Notes: generated from the letters alone by a model not told the origin. Positions 25,044 through 35,317 are shown, numbered from the stretch's first letter. The stretch: 64,000 nt of DNA from Lachnospiraceae bacterium (GCA_015057455.1 SVEH01000009.1:51540-115539), one strand, 5' to 3'. Numbers and translations are program-made.

Positions 25044-26972
25044 ATGGAACAATATGATGGAAGTCAAATAGTGATTCTTGAAGGTCTTGAAGCTGTTCGT
25101 AAACGTCCTGGTATGTACATTGGTAGTACAGGTTCAAGAGGTCTACATCACTTAATTTGGGAAATAATAGACAATGGAATAGATGAGCATTTAGCAGGTT
25201 ACTGTTCTGAAATAACTGTCACTTTAGAAAAAGACGGTTCTATTTCTATACAAGATAATGGTCGTGGTATCCCTGTAGATTTACATCCAACTAAGAAGAT
25301 ACCAACTGTTCGTGTTGTATACACTATTCTTCATGCCGGTGGTAAATTTGGCAATTCTGTATACAAAGTATCTGGAGGTCTACACGGTGTAGGTGCATCA
25401 GTTGTTAATGCCCTATCTTCTAGATTATCAGTAGAAGTAAGACGCGGCGGACAAATTTATAGAGATGAATATGAAAATGGTGGTAAACCAATTATTAAAC
25501 TTGAAAATGGTATGTTACCAGTTGTAGGAAAATGTAACAAATCAGACACAGGAACGAAAGTAACTTTCTACCCTGATGATTCTATATTTGAAACAATTAC
25601 TTTTAAACCAGAAACAATATGTAAGAAATTAAAAGAAATTGCATTTTTAAATAAACAACTTAAATTAGTTTTTATAGATAAGATTAACGATGTACAAAAA
25701 GTTTATTGCGAAGAATTTGGAATTAAGAGCTTTGTATCTTATCTTAATCGTGATGCACATGTTATCCATAGCGAACCTATATATATAGAAGGTTCTAGTG
25801 GAGATATTGATGTTGAGGTTGCGTTCCAATATACAAACAACTATTCTGAGCAAATCAATGCTTACTGTAACAGAATTAATGTAGTTGATGGTGGTACTTT
25901 AGTTACTGGTTTTAAAACTTCCCTAACTAGAGTTATGAACCAATATGCAAGAGAATTAGGTGTATTAAAGGATAAAGATGATAATTTTGATGGTAAGGAT
26001 ATTCGTAATGGTATTGTTGCTATCATTTCTATAAAACACCCTGACCCACAATTTGAAGGTCAGACAAAAACTAAACTAGGTAATACTGATGCTAAAAGTG
26101 CCGTAGATGAAGTATTTAATATTGAGGTTCAACGCCAACTTGATAAGAATGTTGATGTTCTTAATAAGATACTTGATAATTCTCTAAAGTCTTTCAATGC
26201 TCGTAAAGCAGGAGACAAAGCGAGAAATGCTGTACTTAAGCAACTTAATGATGTTGATACTAGAAGCAAATTAGCTTCATGTTCTTCTAAAAAACCTGAA
26301 GAATGTGAAATTTACATAGTCGAGGGAGATTCTGCCGGCGGTACTGTTAAAACTGCTCGTAATAGAAGAACTCAAGCTGTTCTTCCTCTACGTGGTAAGA
26401 TTCTTAACGTTGAGAAAGCTACCCTTGAGAAAATTTTAGTTAATAATGAAATTAAATCTATGATTGCGACTTTTGGTTGTGGAATTGGTGATGATTTTGA
26501 TATAACTAAACTTCGTTATGACAAAATTATTATCCTAACCGATGCCGACGTTGACGGTGCACACATTAGCACCCTACTACTTACTTTCTTCTATAGATTT
26601 ATGCCTGAATTAATTATGGAAGGAAAAGTATATAGAGGTCTTCCACCACTATATTTAGTAGAATACGAAGATATTGTTAAAGGCAAAAAGAAAAAAGAGA
26701 AACAATATATTTTCAATGATTTTGAATTAGAGAAATTTAGAAAAACAGGCAAGAAGATTATTTCACTACAACGTTACAAAGGTCTTGGTGAAATGGATGC
26801 TGAACAATTATGGGAAACTACTTTAGACCCGGCACAAAGAATTCTTGCCCAAGTTAGCATAGATGATACTGTTGAGGCTGATGAAATCACTACTACCCTT
26901 ATGAGTAGTAATGTACCTCCTCGTAGAGAATTCATCATGGAAGAAGCTAGATATGCAAAACTAGATATTTAA
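25044..26972 (+). CDS. parE: DNA topoisomerase IV subunit B (ParE)
   Basis: 642 residues. ATPase domain of the GHKL type: EIIDNGIDEHLAG, DNGRGIPVDLH, GGLHGVGASVVNALS. TOPRIM: YIVEGDSAGGTVKTARNR, PLRGKILNVEKA, and LTDADVDGAHISTLL. C-terminal RYKGLGEMDAEQLWETT and EARYAKLDI. It supplies ATP and the metal site for decatenation of daughter chromosomes. GyrB and ParE are hard to separate by eye; ParE is preferred because the partner gene 127 bp downstream lacks the GyrA box and because gyrB usually sits near dnaA/recF, which are absent. AGGAG precedes ATG. Confidence 0.88.
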   Translation: MEQYDGSQIVILEGLEAVRKRPGMYIGSTGSRGLHHLIWEIIDNGIDEHLAGYCSEITVTLEKDGSISIQDNGRGIPVDLHPTKKIPTVRVVYTILHAGGKFGNSVYKVSGGLHGVGASVVNALSSRLSVEVRRGGQIYRDEYENGGKPIIKLENGMLPVVGKCNKSDTGTKVTFYPDDSIFETITFKPETICKKLKEIAFLNKQLKLVFIDKINDVQKVYCEEFGIKSFVSYLNRDAHVIHSEPIYIEGSSGDIDVEVAFQYTNNYSEQINAYCNRINVVDGGTLVTGFKTSLTRVMNQYARELGVLKDKDDNFDGKDIRNGIVAIISIKHPDPQFEGQTKTKLGNTDAKSAVDEVFNIEVQRQLDKNVDVLNKILDNSLKSFNARKAGDKARNAVLKQLNDVDTRSKLASCSSKKPEECEIYIVEGDSAGGTVKTARNRRTQAVLPLRGKILNVEKATLEKILVNNEIKSMIATFGCGIGDDFDITKLRYDKIIILTDADVDGAHISTLLLTFFYRFMPELIMEGKVYRGLPPLYLVEYEDIVKGKKKKEKQYIFNDFELEKFRKTGKKIISLQRYKGLGEMDAEQLWETTLDPAQRILAQVSIDDTVEADEITTTLMSSNVPPRREFIMEEARYAKLDI

Positions 26973-27009
26973 TATTCTAGTTCAATTTACTGCTGGTTTT
27001 ATATAGAAT

Positions 27010-27073
27010 GCATTTCAAATGAAAGTACTATAATAAATTTTACTTTCATTTGAAATGTGTAAAATTTATTATA
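27010..27073 (+). promoter_or_regulatory. Two overlapping inverted repeats between parE and parC
   Basis: Repeat 1: CATTTCAAATGAAAGTA (27011-27027) pairs perfectly with 27041-27057. Repeat 2: TATAATAAATTTT (27029-27041), which is the loop of repeat 1, pairs perfectly with AAAATTTATTATA (27061-27073). In RNA the two give either a pseudoknot or alternative hairpins about 30 nt before the parC start. No T-run follows, so simple termination is unlikely. Confidence 0.7.
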
Positions 27074-27099
27074 CTTAGAGTATATCTGGAGGTTATAAA

Positions 27100-29358
27100 A
27101 TGTCTACTACTACGATAGATAATGATAATATTATTCAATTGGATTTCGTTGAAGAAATGCGAAATTCATATAGAGATTATGCCATGAGCGTAATTATTTC
27201 CAGAGCTTTACCAGATGTAAGAGATGGTTTAAAGCCTGTTCAAAGAAGAATTTTATTCGCCATGAGCGAACTTGGTTTGTCTCCTGATAAACCTCATAGA
27301 AAAAGTGCTCGTATCGTCGGTGACACTATGGGTAAATATCACCCTCACGGTGACTCATCTATATACGATGCTTTAGTACATATGTCAGAGGACTATTCTT
27401 TATCTGTTCCACTTATTGATGGACATGGTAATTTCGGTTCTATTGACGGTGATGGCGCTGCTGCAATGCGTTACACAGAAGCTCGCCTCTCAAATGGCGC
27501 AATGACTTTATTAAATAATTTAGATAAAGGATTAGTAGATTTCACACCAAACTTTGATAATAGCGAAAAAGAACCTGTCGTTCTTCCAGCTATGATTCCA
27601 AATTTACTTATTAATGGAACTACTGGTATTGCAGTTGGTATGGCAACTAATATTCCACCTCATAACCCTTGTGAAGTTATTGATGGTGTTATTGCAACAA
27701 TTGATAAGCCTAATATTAGTGTATTTGACTTAATGAAATATATTCCTGGACCAGATTTCCCAACAGGCGGAACTATTGTTAATCAATCTAGTCTTCTATC
27801 TATGTATGAAACTGGTGAAGGACGCCTTAAAGTTCGTGCCAATGTTGAAATTGAAAAAGGGGATCATGGTCGTAAGAATATAGTTATTACTGAGATTCCA
27901 TACACTGTTGCTGGTAACAAAACAAAACTTGTAGAAAATCTATCTAACCTTATGAAAGATAAAGTTTTCGATGAAATATATGATGTTCGCGATGAGTCCT
28001 CAAAAGAAGGAATCCGAATAGTTATTGAAGTTAAAAAGGATAGAGATATTAACAACCTACTTAATGGGTTATACAAGAAAACTTCTATGGAAGACACTTA
28101 TACTGTGAATTTACTTGCAGTTAAAGAACAACAACCTATCGTATTTAACCTTAAATCATTAATTACAGAATTTATTTCATTCCAACAAGAGTTATATACA
28201 AAAGAATATACTCATATGTTGGATAAATCAGAGAAGAGACTTGAAATTGTTAATGGATTAATTCTTGCTACTGATTTAATTGATTTAATTATTGAAATCC
28301 TTCGTGGTTCAACTAATATAAAGCAAGCAAAGGAATGTTTAGTAAATGGTACTACTGCTGGTATTCATTTCAAATCAGATGCATCTATGAAGCAAGCTGC
28401 TACTCTTTCATTTTCACAAGCACAAGCTGATGCAATACTTGCTATGCCACTTAGCCGTTTAGTTGGACTTGAACTTCAAAAATTAGTTCAAGAGCAAGGA
28501 ACTCTTATGTTAAATATTGATGAATACCGCAATGTTCTTTCAAATGAAAAAGAATTATTTAAGGTTATTAAAAAACGTCTTCGCGAGTTCAAAAAAGCAT
28601 TTGATACTCCTAGACGTACAAAACTTGCTGAAATTGTTAATGCTGAATACAAAGAAGAAGTTAAAATCGAGGATTTACACATTCTTATAGATAGATTTGG
28701 ATATACAAAATGTGTTGATAGCGCAGCTGTTGCTCGTGCTTCACAAGATAGTTTAAAAGAGTACACTCACGTAATTGAAATGAAAAGTGATGATAAGCTA
28801 TGTGTGTTCACAGCTGAAGGTAATATGTACCAGGTTAAAGCAGCATCTATTCCAAAATGCAAATTAAGAGACAAAGGTACGCTAATTAACAATTTATGCA
28901 AAGTTGGCAATGAAAACATTATTAGATACATTAATTTTGAAGCTTTATTTGAATCACAGCTTGCATTTACAACTAAAAAAGGTTTTGTAAAACTTGTTTC
29001 TGGAACTGAATTTGAAACAAATAGATTCCAAATTGCTTCAACTAAACTTGAATCAGATGACTGTGTAGTAGATATCTCTATTATTAATGCTACTGATTCT
29101 CTTTCAGGAAATATGAAATATATTATTCTTACTGACAAAGGATTATCTTTAGGATTTAATCTTGATGAAGTAAGTGAACTTAAGAAAACTAGCCGTGGTG
29201 TTAAGGGTATTGACCTTGGCAAAGACGATTCTGTAGCTTATGCAACAGTTGTTCCTAACACTACTGAAACTTTTGAATTTAACGGCAAAACATTGTCTGC
29301 AAAGAAGGTTCGTACTAGAAAACGTGCGGCAAAAGGACAAAAAGCTAGTTTGAGATAA
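27100..29358 (+). CDS. parC: DNA topoisomerase IV subunit A (ParC)
   Basis: 752 residues. The breakage-reunion domain starts [49 protein letters not shown] and [11 protein letters not shown] (catalytic Tyr) follow. The quinolone region carries Ser and Asp at the positions whose change gives resistance (GDSSIYD), i.e. the sensitive form. The C-terminal beta-propeller is short and lacks a clear GyrA box (QRRGGKG); nearest is KCKLRDKG, so it should be a decatenase rather than a supercoiling enzyme. GGAGG precedes ATG. Co-transcribed with parE across a 127-bp spacer with unusual secondary structure; a strong terminator follows. Confidence 0.88.
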   Translation: MSTTTIDNDNIIQLDFVEEMRNSYRDYAMSVIISRALPDVRDGLKPVQRRILFAMSELGLSPDKPHRKSARIVGDTMGKYHPHGDSSIYDALVHMSEDYSLSVPLIDGHGNFGSIDGDGAAAMRYTEARLSNGAMTLLNNLDKGLVDFTPNFDNSEKEPVVLPAMIPNLLINGTTGIAVGMATNIPPHNPCEVIDGVIATIDKPNISVFDLMKYIPGPDFPTGGTIVNQSSLLSMYETGEGRLKVRANVEIEKGDHGRKNIVITEIPYTVAGNKTKLVENLSNLMKDKVFDEIYDVRDESSKEGIRIVIEVKKDRDINNLLNGLYKKTSMEDTYTVNLLAVKEQQPIVFNLKSLITEFISFQQELYTKEYTHMLDKSEKRLEIVNGLILATDLIDLIIEILRGSTNIKQAKECLVNGTTAGIHFKSDASMKQAATLSFSQAQADAILAMPLSRLVGLELQKLVQEQGTLMLNIDEYRNVLSNEKELFKVIKKRLREFKKAFDTPRRTKLAEIVNAEYKEEVKIEDLHILIDRFGYTKCVDSAAVARASQDSLKEYTHVIEMKSDDKLCVFTAEGNMYQVKAASIPKCKLRDKGTLINNLCKVGNENIIRYINFEALFESQLAFTTKKGFVKLVSGTEFETNRFQIASTKLESDDCVVDISIINATDSLSGNMKYIILTDKGLSLGFNLDEVSELKKTSRGVKGIDLGKDDSVAYATVVPNTTETFEFNGKTLSAKKVRTRKRAAKGQKASLR

Positions 29359-29367
29359 TAGATATAT

Positions 29368-29398
29368 TTAGGCCTCTGTCATTTTGACAGAGGCCTAA
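29368..29398 (+). terminator. Intrinsic terminator after parC
   Basis: 14-bp perfect stem TTAGGCCTCTGTCA (29368-29381)/29385-29398, 3-nt loop, then TTAATTTCT. The core CCTCTGTCA/TGACAGAGG recurs in terminators near 51.09 kb and, in part, 63.54 kb. Confidence 0.85.
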
Positions 29399-29455
29399 TT
29401 AATTTCTATGAACTTTTATTCATAAATATCTAAATTGAGGTATAAAAGTATACAC

Positions 29456-29896
29456 CTAATAGAAATACATAGGCAAGAACATCAAGGCAAATATTACTAT
29501 AAAAGCTACTATTGCAATTAATACGACATGCCCTTTTTTAAGGTTTGTATCTAGTCCTCTTATATTGTCAAAATCAATTTGATCATATATTTCATTAGGA
29601 TTATCTGGATTGATTTTTATTTTCACATTGTAGTTGTTATAATGTACTGTTGAAATAGTATGTTTTATATTTTTGCTTACAGTTTTATATTCTACATAAT
29701 TGTATTTATAACGATAAACAGGTGAATATATAGGTCTTAAATATTTTATATCTCGCACAGGTACTATATCTATAATTTCTGCATCTACTGTAACAGAACA
29801 AATCTTTTTTGATCTGTTATTTATATATAAAATTATTGCTAATGGTACAGTAAACATTACTACAAAGACTAAAAATAATTGTGTAGAAATACTCAT
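29456..29896 (-). CDS. DUF3592-like membrane protein
   Basis: 147 residues from ATG 29896, which has an excellent GGAGAAGGAGG site. A helix at about 8-27 (FLVFVVMFTVPLAIILYI), an external beta-rich domain (VTVDAEIIDIVPV, YSPVYRYKYNYVEYKT, VKIKINPDNPNEIYD) typical of DUF3592, and a final helix (GHVVLIAIVAFIVIFALMF). The frame remains open 39 codons further upstream with an amphipathic KAREELAKELKKDLISI segment and a possible ATG at 29995 behind GGGGAAG, so a longer product is possible. Function of the family is unknown. Confidence 0.72.
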   Translation of the reverse strand: MSISTQLFLVFVVMFTVPLAIILYINNRSKKICSVTVDAEIIDIVPVRDIKYLRPIYSPVYRYKYNYVEYKTVSKNIKHTISTVHYNNYNVKIKINPDNPNEIYDQIDFDNIRGLDTNLKKGHVVLIAIVAFIVIFALMFLPMYFY

Positions 29897-30098
29897 TTTT
29901 CTTCCTCCTTCTCCAAAGTTTCCATAGAAACCTTGCGCAACAATAGATATCAAATCTTTTTTTAATTCTTTTGCAAGTTCTTCACGAGCTTTCATTTCTT
30001 CCCCATAACACATATCGTCATTATAATCAAAAAGGAAATCTGTGCCACCAAATTATAAACATATTAGTTTTTTTCATAGCCCTATTCATCTCAACCTA

Positions 30099-30842
30099 TT
30101 ACTCATCATATTCGTCTTCCCAATAATCATATGCCTCATCATAAGCCTCATCATAGTCATATTCACTACTACCATCGCTAAATTCTTCTGCCCACTCATC
30201 TGCAAAATCATCACCATTATCATAATCATTTACATCATACGGATCTGTGTCTCCACTATAACTACTTGATCCCTTTGAATTATTATACTTTTGTGATGAA
30301 CTGCTACTATAATCATTTCTGTCATTGTAATCACTATCATAAGAGTCTTCGTTATCATAATCTTCACTATCATAATCTTCACTATCATAATCTTCGCTAT
30401 CGTAATCACTACTACTTAAACTACTAGTATATGAATAATCACTATCATCCTCATAATAATAGTCAGTATTATATTTATAAATACCTACTCCTGCTAGGCT
30501 AACTACCAATATAATTATTACAGCCACATGACCTTCCTCAGATATGCTTTTCATATCTAAATTTTTAACATATTCCTCTTCATATCTTTTTAATTCTTCA
30601 TTTAAATCTTCTAATGATTCATAGTCAGCTGCTATTTCATTTTTATATTCCCTTACGGCTTTTGTTTTTAATATTGCTATCTTTATTTTTTCATATATAG
30701 ATTTTATAAGTAGCCACACACTTACAATTGCAAATACAATTGCTGCAATTATTAATACATACTTAATAACTAATATTATCAATCCCAATACTAATAATAA
30801 CACCGAACCTATACCTGAAGATGTATTTCTTCTATTAGACAT
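30099..30842 (-). CDS. Membrane protein with acidic Ser/Tyr/Asp/Glu-rich repeat tail
   Basis: 247 residues: two closely spaced hydrophobic segments at about 12-48, a charged coil (EYKNEIAADYESLEDLNEEL), a third helix at about 105-122 (HVAVIIILVVSLAGVGIY), then about 120 residues nearly all Asp, Glu, Ser, Tyr, with four or five SEDYD units in a row and a final YDEAYDEAYDYW segment. AAGGG precedes ATG 30842. It lies 85 bp upstream of the DUF3592-like gene's long frame on the same strand. No family recognised; acidic Tyr-rich tails could bind Ca2+ or wall polymers, which is only a guess. Confidence 0.7.
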   Translation of the reverse strand: MSNRRNTSSGIGSVLLLVLGLIILVIKYVLIIAAIVFAIVSVWLLIKSIYEKIKIAILKTKAVREYKNEIAADYESLEDLNEELKRYEEEYVKNLDMKSISEEGHVAVIIILVVSLAGVGIYKYNTDYYYEDDSDYSYTSSLSSSDYDSEDYDSEDYDSEDYDNEDSYDSDYNDRNDYSSSSSQKYNNSKGSSSYSGDTDPYDVNDYDNGDDFADEWAEEFSDGSSEYDYDEAYDEAYDYWEDEYDE

Positions 30843-30929
30843 TCTATCACCCTTTTCATTTTTCCTATCAATTATCTATCTTATATCTAATTTTGTCAAT
30901 ATAACAAAGATAATAATAATTTTGCCAAG

Positions 30930-30975
30930 AAAAAAACTCCACTAGAATTAACTTTAAATTAATCCCAGTGAAGGT
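30930..30975 (-). terminator. Intrinsic terminator of the 31122-31505 gene
   Basis: On the minus strand a 15-bp stem (CTTCACTGGGATTAA against TTAATTCTAGTGGAG, with G-U pairs) is followed by seven T (30930-30936). Confidence 0.8.
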
Positions 30976-31121
30976 TACATTTTATCTTTCATGTTATTTA
31001 ATATTTAGTTTCTATCTTATTTATTTTATATGTAATTTCTTTTATATAATATAATTCTATTATTTTATTACCTTTAATCTCAACCCTCGTATTATATAGT
31101 AGTAGTGTTTAGAGTCCCTAT

Positions 31122-31505
31122 CTATATCTGATTACTATAACGCTCAACTTTTTGAATTTTTCTTGATATATTATTTAAATTTGCATCTATTTCTTTTCTA
31201 TCTACTAGATCTACTAAATTAGATTTTTTTATCTCTTCCATTGTTTCATCTAATATCATATTCCCCTCATCTATCGATGATAACATTTTATTTATTACTT
31301 TGCCTACTTTCTGGGCTTTATGTTCTAATGTATGAATTTTTTGATTCACTACATCTGTAAGCATAATTGTTTCTTCTGGTACACCTTGAATTTCATAGGC
31401 AACTTCTTCAGAATCTTCTACTATATCTTTCACATTTCTTATATTCTCCATTAACTCATCAAATACCTCGAATACTTCATATCCACCTTTTGCAAAATTA
31501 CTCAT
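31122..31505 (-). CDS. Small helical protein of unknown function
   Basis: 127 residues, strongly alpha-helical and charged with heptad-like spacing (VFDELMENIRNVKDIVEDSEEVAYEI, NLNNISRKIQKVERY). No membrane segment or signal. AAGGAGATG precedes ATG 31505; a good terminator follows, so it is a single-gene unit. Possibly a coiled-coil adaptor; no family recognised. Confidence 0.68.
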   Translation of the reverse strand: MSNFAKGGYEVFEVFDELMENIRNVKDIVEDSEEVAYEIQGVPEETIMLTDVVNQKIHTLEHKAQKVGKVINKMLSSIDEGNMILDETMEEIKKSNLVDLVDRKEIDANLNNISRKIQKVERYSNQI

Positions 31506-31629
31506 ACTGCCATCTCCTTACAAACGTTTTCACCTTTCATAGATTTTGAATCCTAAAATAATTGCAAATTTATATATTCATCGGCACGACAGTATTCCAT
31601 ATTTAGAGAGAATTTTATTTTTCCCCACA

Positions 31630-31670
31630 TTTCACCCCTATACACTTCTTTTGGCCTTATAGGGGTGAAA
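31630..31670 (-). other. Long inverted repeat
   Basis: Perfect 13-bp inverted repeat TTTCACCCCTATA (31630-31642)/31658-31670 with a 15-nt loop, between a terminator and the gene at 31122-31505. No T-run follows on either strand. It may be an operator or a structured leader of that gene. Confidence 0.5.
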
Positions 31671-31698
31671 CTACAACCTTAATCCTCCCCTACTAATT

Positions 31699-31726
31699 TA
31701 AAAAAGGTGTAGCAAAGCTACACCTA
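31699..31726 (-). terminator. Intrinsic terminator of the 31732-32115 gene
   Basis: Minus strand: stem GGTGTAGC/GCTACACC with a 3-nt loop followed by six T, six bases after the stop codon region. Confidence 0.85.
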
Positions 31727-31731
31727 ATACT

Positions 31732-32115
31732 TTATTGTTCATTTGAAGTTATATAATCATATGCTCTTGGCACTACAATCCAGATTAATGCCGGATATAC
31801 AACACCTTCCATATAATTCTTATCAGAATATCTAAAGACGAATAATAACACAAATATGCACACAACCTTTAATAAAAACTTATCTACATATTGTCTTCCT
31901 TCTTTTCTTATGCAATCCCTTATACTAAATATTGCTGCTACTATTGTACTTAATATTAATAGAATAACACTTACCATAAATGCTATATCTAAAACCTTAT
32001 CTAACCATACAATCTTATTCTTAGCAATTATATCACTCAATAATAAATTAAGACTTAACAATAGTATCATTGCTGCAAATATTGTAGATACAACCTTAAA
32101 CAACTTACTTCTCAT
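31732..32115 (-). CDS. Small four-helix membrane protein
   Basis: 127 residues from ATG 32115 (GGGGAAG ahead; 13 further in-frame codons lack a site). Hydrophobic segments at about 8-28, 38-62, 78-96 and 105-120; charged loops (RDCIRKEGRQYVDKF). No family recognised. Its own terminator follows immediately. Confidence 0.68.
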   Translation of the reverse strand: MRSKLFKVVSTIFAAMILLLSLNLLLSDIIAKNKIVWLDKVLDIAFMVSVILLILSTIVAAIFSIRDCIRKEGRQYVDKFLLKVVCIFVLLFVFRYSDKNYMEGVVYPALIWIVVPRAYDYITSNEQ

Positions 32116-32358
32116 ATTTATTCTTCCCCTTTTGTATATATTATATATATGCAAGCATTAAAACTCACAAGTGCTATTATATAATATATCCTCCACAAAA
32201 TCTATTAAATTTTTATAAAATTCTACAAGATATTGATTTTTTCTTAATTTTGTTATTAATATGCTATTCAATTATTATACATTCTTCTTATTATACAATT
32301 ATCCTATTATTCATTTCCTACCATATAATAATATGATTATTAATATTTTGCCTTACTT

Positions 32359-33369
32359 TTACAATATTCTTATTCCATTTGCTTGAGCTTTATCTACTAT
32401 TTCTTTTGGCCAAACAGATGTCTGCACCTCTCCAATATGTGCTTTTCTTAAGAAAAACATACAGATTCTTGATTGACCTATACCACCACCAATAGTTAAT
32501 GGTAATTCCTTATTCAATATCGCTTTTTGGAATGGCATATCTGCTCTATCCATGCAGCCACTTTTCTCTAACTGAGTTCTTAATGCTTCATCATCTACAC
32601 GAACACCCATTGATGAAATCTCAAGTGCTATATCTAATACCGGATAATACACTAAAATATCCGCATTCATAGACCAATCATCATAATCTGGTGCTCTTCC
32701 ATCATGTCTCTCACCTGATTTTAATATATCTCCTATCTGCATTAAACAAACTGCACCTTTTTCTTTTGTTATAAGATATTCTCTCTCTTTCCCAGTTTTA
32801 TCTGGATACATATCTTCTAATTCTTGTGCTGTTATAAAAAATATATCATGTGGTAATATTTCATGGATATAATCATATTTAATTGCCATATATTTCTCTG
32901 TTTTTCTAAGAACTTTATATACGACCTTTACTGTCTCTATTAATGTATCTATATTTCTTTCTTCTGGAGAAATTATCTTCTCCCAATCCCATTGATCAAC
33001 AAATATAGAATGAATGTTATCTGTATCCTCATCTCTTCTAATGGCATTCATATCTGTATATAATCCTTCGCCTTGCTCAAATCCATATCTTCCTAAGGCA
33101 AATCTTTTCCATTTTGCAAGTGAATGAACAACCTCTGCTGGTTTATCATTCTGCTCCTTAATTCCAAATGAAACTGGTCTTTCAACACCATTTAAATTAT
33201 CATTAAGACCTGATTCTGGTTCTACAAATAAAGGCGCTGTAACGCGAAGAAGATTAAGTCTCTCTGATAATAATCCTTGAAAAAAATCTTTAACTGTCTT
33301 AATAGCCACCTGTGTATCATGTAAATCTAAATCTGATTTATAATCTTTAGGAATAATTAAATTCTCCAT
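32359..33369 (-). CDS. asnA: Aspartate-ammonia ligase (AsnA)
   Basis: Makes asparagine from aspartate, ammonia and ATP. 336 residues, the standard length; class II tRNA-synthetase-like fold. Characteristic segments: LNLLRVTAPLFVEPESGLNDNLNG, HSLAKWKRFALGRYGF, LYTDMNAIRRDEDTDNIHSIFVDQWDWEK, GGGIGQSRICMFFLRK and the end EVQTSVWPKE. GGAGG precedes ATG 33369. Monocistronic. A promoter-like CTGTAA-18-TATTAG lies 45-75 bp upstream. Confidence 0.96.
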   Translation of the reverse strand: MENLIIPKDYKSDLDLHDTQVAIKTVKDFFQGLLSERLNLLRVTAPLFVEPESGLNDNLNGVERPVSFGIKEQNDKPAEVVHSLAKWKRFALGRYGFEQGEGLYTDMNAIRRDEDTDNIHSIFVDQWDWEKIISPEERNIDTLIETVKVVYKVLRKTEKYMAIKYDYIHEILPHDIFFITAQELEDMYPDKTGKEREYLITKEKGAVCLMQIGDILKSGERHDGRAPDYDDWSMNADILVYYPVLDIALEISSMGVRVDDEALRTQLEKSGCMDRADMPFQKAILNKELPLTIGGGIGQSRICMFFLRKAHIGEVQTSVWPKEIVDKAQANGIRIL

Positions 33370-33529
33370 AAGATGCCTCCGTTCTGTTTCCAGTCTCTAC
33401 TAAATAAACTTTTACTAATACAATATTTTACCATTTTTTTACAGTTATTTCAATCTACATTTGCCTTGCTTAAGATTCAGTAATTTTTATAGAAAGTTTT
33501 AGTTTATTTTTATTGACTTATTTTATTTC

Positions 33530-34372
33530 TTACTTCACCTTACGTTCATCATAATTATCCAAGAAATTTATTCTCTTGCCATCTTTTTGATATTCTATAA
33601 CCGTATTAAGATTTACATTGTACATACTTCTAAATATATTCATCTCTATTGGGTCATGTACTTTTCTAAAATGTTCTACAAGTTTCTTCATTTCTTGACG
33701 TTTTGAATCACCTACTCCATCATGGCTATTAGTATATGCTTCTGTAAATCTACATGCGCATTGTATAAAATCTAAATCATTATGCTTACACCACTTTATT
33801 ATGTCAGCTTCTTTTACATAATATAATGGTCTAATAAGTTCCATTCCAGGATGATTTGTACTATGAAGTTTAGGCATCATTGTTTGTATCTGTCCACCAT
33901 ATAACATACTCATAAGTATTGTTTCTATTACGTCATCAAAATGATGTCCTAATGCTATTTTGTTACATCCTAGCTTTTGTGCATTCTTATATAGATATCC
34001 TCTTCTCATTCTTGCACATAAATAACATGGATTGTTTTCTATATTCACTACTGTGTCAAATATCTCTGTTGTAAAAACATTCACATCCAATCCAAGTATC
34101 TCACAGTTTTCTTTATTCTTCTGTCTATTTATTTCATTATATCCTGGGTCCATCATAAGATATACTATATCAAAATGAAACTTTCCATGACGTTGCAATT
34201 CTTGCATACATTTTGCAAGTATCATTGAATCTTTTCCCCCAGATATACATACTGCTATTTTGTCTCCCTCTTCTATAAGCTTATACTCATTAATTGCATC
34301 TATAAATTTCTTCCATATAGGTTTTCTATATTGTTTTATAATACTTCTTTCTATTTCTTTTAATCTCTCCAC
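33530..34372 (-). CDS. TtcA-family PP-loop ATPase (tRNA thiolation type)
   Basis: 280 residues. PP-loop VCISGGKDSMILAKCMQ, the paired cysteines CYLCARMRRG, GHHFDDVIETILMSMLYGG, and QCACRF near the end match TtcA-like enzymes that use an iron-sulfur cluster to thiolate tRNA cytidine 32. The CxxC pair and the third Cys are the cluster ligands. Clostridial members are not all shown to act on C32, so the target is inferred. Start GTG 34372, decided by GGAGAG eight bases upstream. Stands alone between asnA and upp. Confidence 0.82.
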   Translation of the reverse strand: MERLKEIERSIIKQYRKPIWKKFIDAINEYKLIEEGDKIAVCISGGKDSMILAKCMQELQRHGKFHFDIVYLMMDPGYNEINRQKNKENCEILGLDVNVFTTEIFDTVVNIENNPCYLCARMRRGYLYKNAQKLGCNKIALGHHFDDVIETILMSMLYGGQIQTMMPKLHSTNHPGMELIRPLYYVKEADIIKWCKHNDLDFIQCACRFTEAYTNSHDGVGDSKRQEMKKLVEHFRKVHDPIEMNIFRSMYNVNLNTVIEYQKDGKRINFLDNYDERKVK

Positions 34373-34497
34373 TTATTTCACTCTCCAAACATATAAATTA
34401 ACACTTGCTTAGTATAACAGAACAAAGTGGACAAGTCCACATCAACTTCCTTGTATCCCCCACTCATAATAATCAAATATTCTATTTTCCTAGTAAT

Positions 34498-34530
34498 CAA
34501 AAAAGGCCTTCTTACTTAAAGCCTTTTTTG
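34498..34530 (-). terminator. Intrinsic terminator of upp
   Basis: Minus strand: stem CAAAAAAGGC/GCCTTTTTTG (34498-34507 with 34521-34530), 13-nt loop, T-rich 3' arm; lies 50 bp after the upp stop. Confidence 0.8.
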
Positions 34531-34579
34531 GAAATTTCTCTATTATGTTAACATCTTAAATACTTAACTTTAACTATAT

Positions 34580-35212
34580 CTACTTAGTACCAAATATTCT
34601 ATCTCCTGCATCACCAAGACCTGGACATATATAATCATTTTCATTAAGACATCTATCTAAATTACCACAGTAAATTTGAATGTCGGGATGTGCATCTGCA
34701 AGTGCCTTTAATCCCTCTGGTGCCGCAATAATTGCCATAAATTTTATGTTCTTACATCCATGATTTTTAAGCGCATCTACTGCTTCAATTGCTGAACCAC
34801 CTGTTGCAAGCATAGGATCTGTTACTACAACAAGACGTTGGTCCATATATTCGGGTAATTTACAGAAATATTCATGTGGTTTATGTGTCTCTGGATCTCT
34901 ATACATACCTATATGTCCTACTTTAGCTGATGGAACTAATGCAAGTAATCCGTTAACCATACCAAGTCCTGCTCTAAGTATTGGAACTATTGCAAGTTTC
35001 TTACCATCTATCATAGGTGTTTTACAAACTTCTATAGGTGTCTTTATCTCTACATCTTCAAGTGGTAGATCTCTTAGTGCCTCATATCCCATTAATGTTG
35101 CAATTTCTTCTATTAAACTTCTAAATTCTTGTGTTCCTGTGTTTTCATCTCTAAGCATAGATATTTTATGCTTAATTAGTGGATGGTCAAATACTGTTAT
35201 TTTATCACTCAT
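34580..35212 (-). CDS. upp: Uracil phosphoribosyltransferase
   Basis: Converts uracil and PRPP to UMP. 210 residues from ATG 35212 (GGAGG five bases before; four earlier codons not used). Typical segments: [51 protein letters not shown], the PRPP loop [13 protein letters not shown], and [17 protein letters not shown] terminator follows. No uraA permease adjacent. Confidence 0.96.
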   Translation of the reverse strand: MSDKITVFDHPLIKHKISMLRDENTGTQEFRSLIEEIATLMGYEALRDLPLEDVEIKTPIEVCKTPMIDGKKLAIVPILRAGLGMVNGLLALVPSAKVGHIGMYRDPETHKPHEYFCKLPEYMDQRLVVVTDPMLATGGSAIEAVDALKNHGCKNIKFMAIIAAPEGLKALADAHPDIQIYCGNLDRCLNENDYICPGLGDAGDRIFGTK

Positions 35213-35317
35213 ATAATCCTCCATTCTAAATTGTCACATTATTACTCTTGATGTCTATTTCTCATTTTACACACTAAATGTTTTTCTGTGACACTACTTG
35301 TACTTTATTTTTCATTA

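Noticed and set aside
28488..29222. Two minus-strand frames inside parC
   Set aside because: Shadows of the strongly supported parC frame; no start signals.
25044..29358. Gyrase gyrB-gyrA
   Set aside because: The A subunit lacks a clear GyrA box and is short, and dnaA/recF are not adjacent; topoisomerase IV fits better, though a search should confirm.
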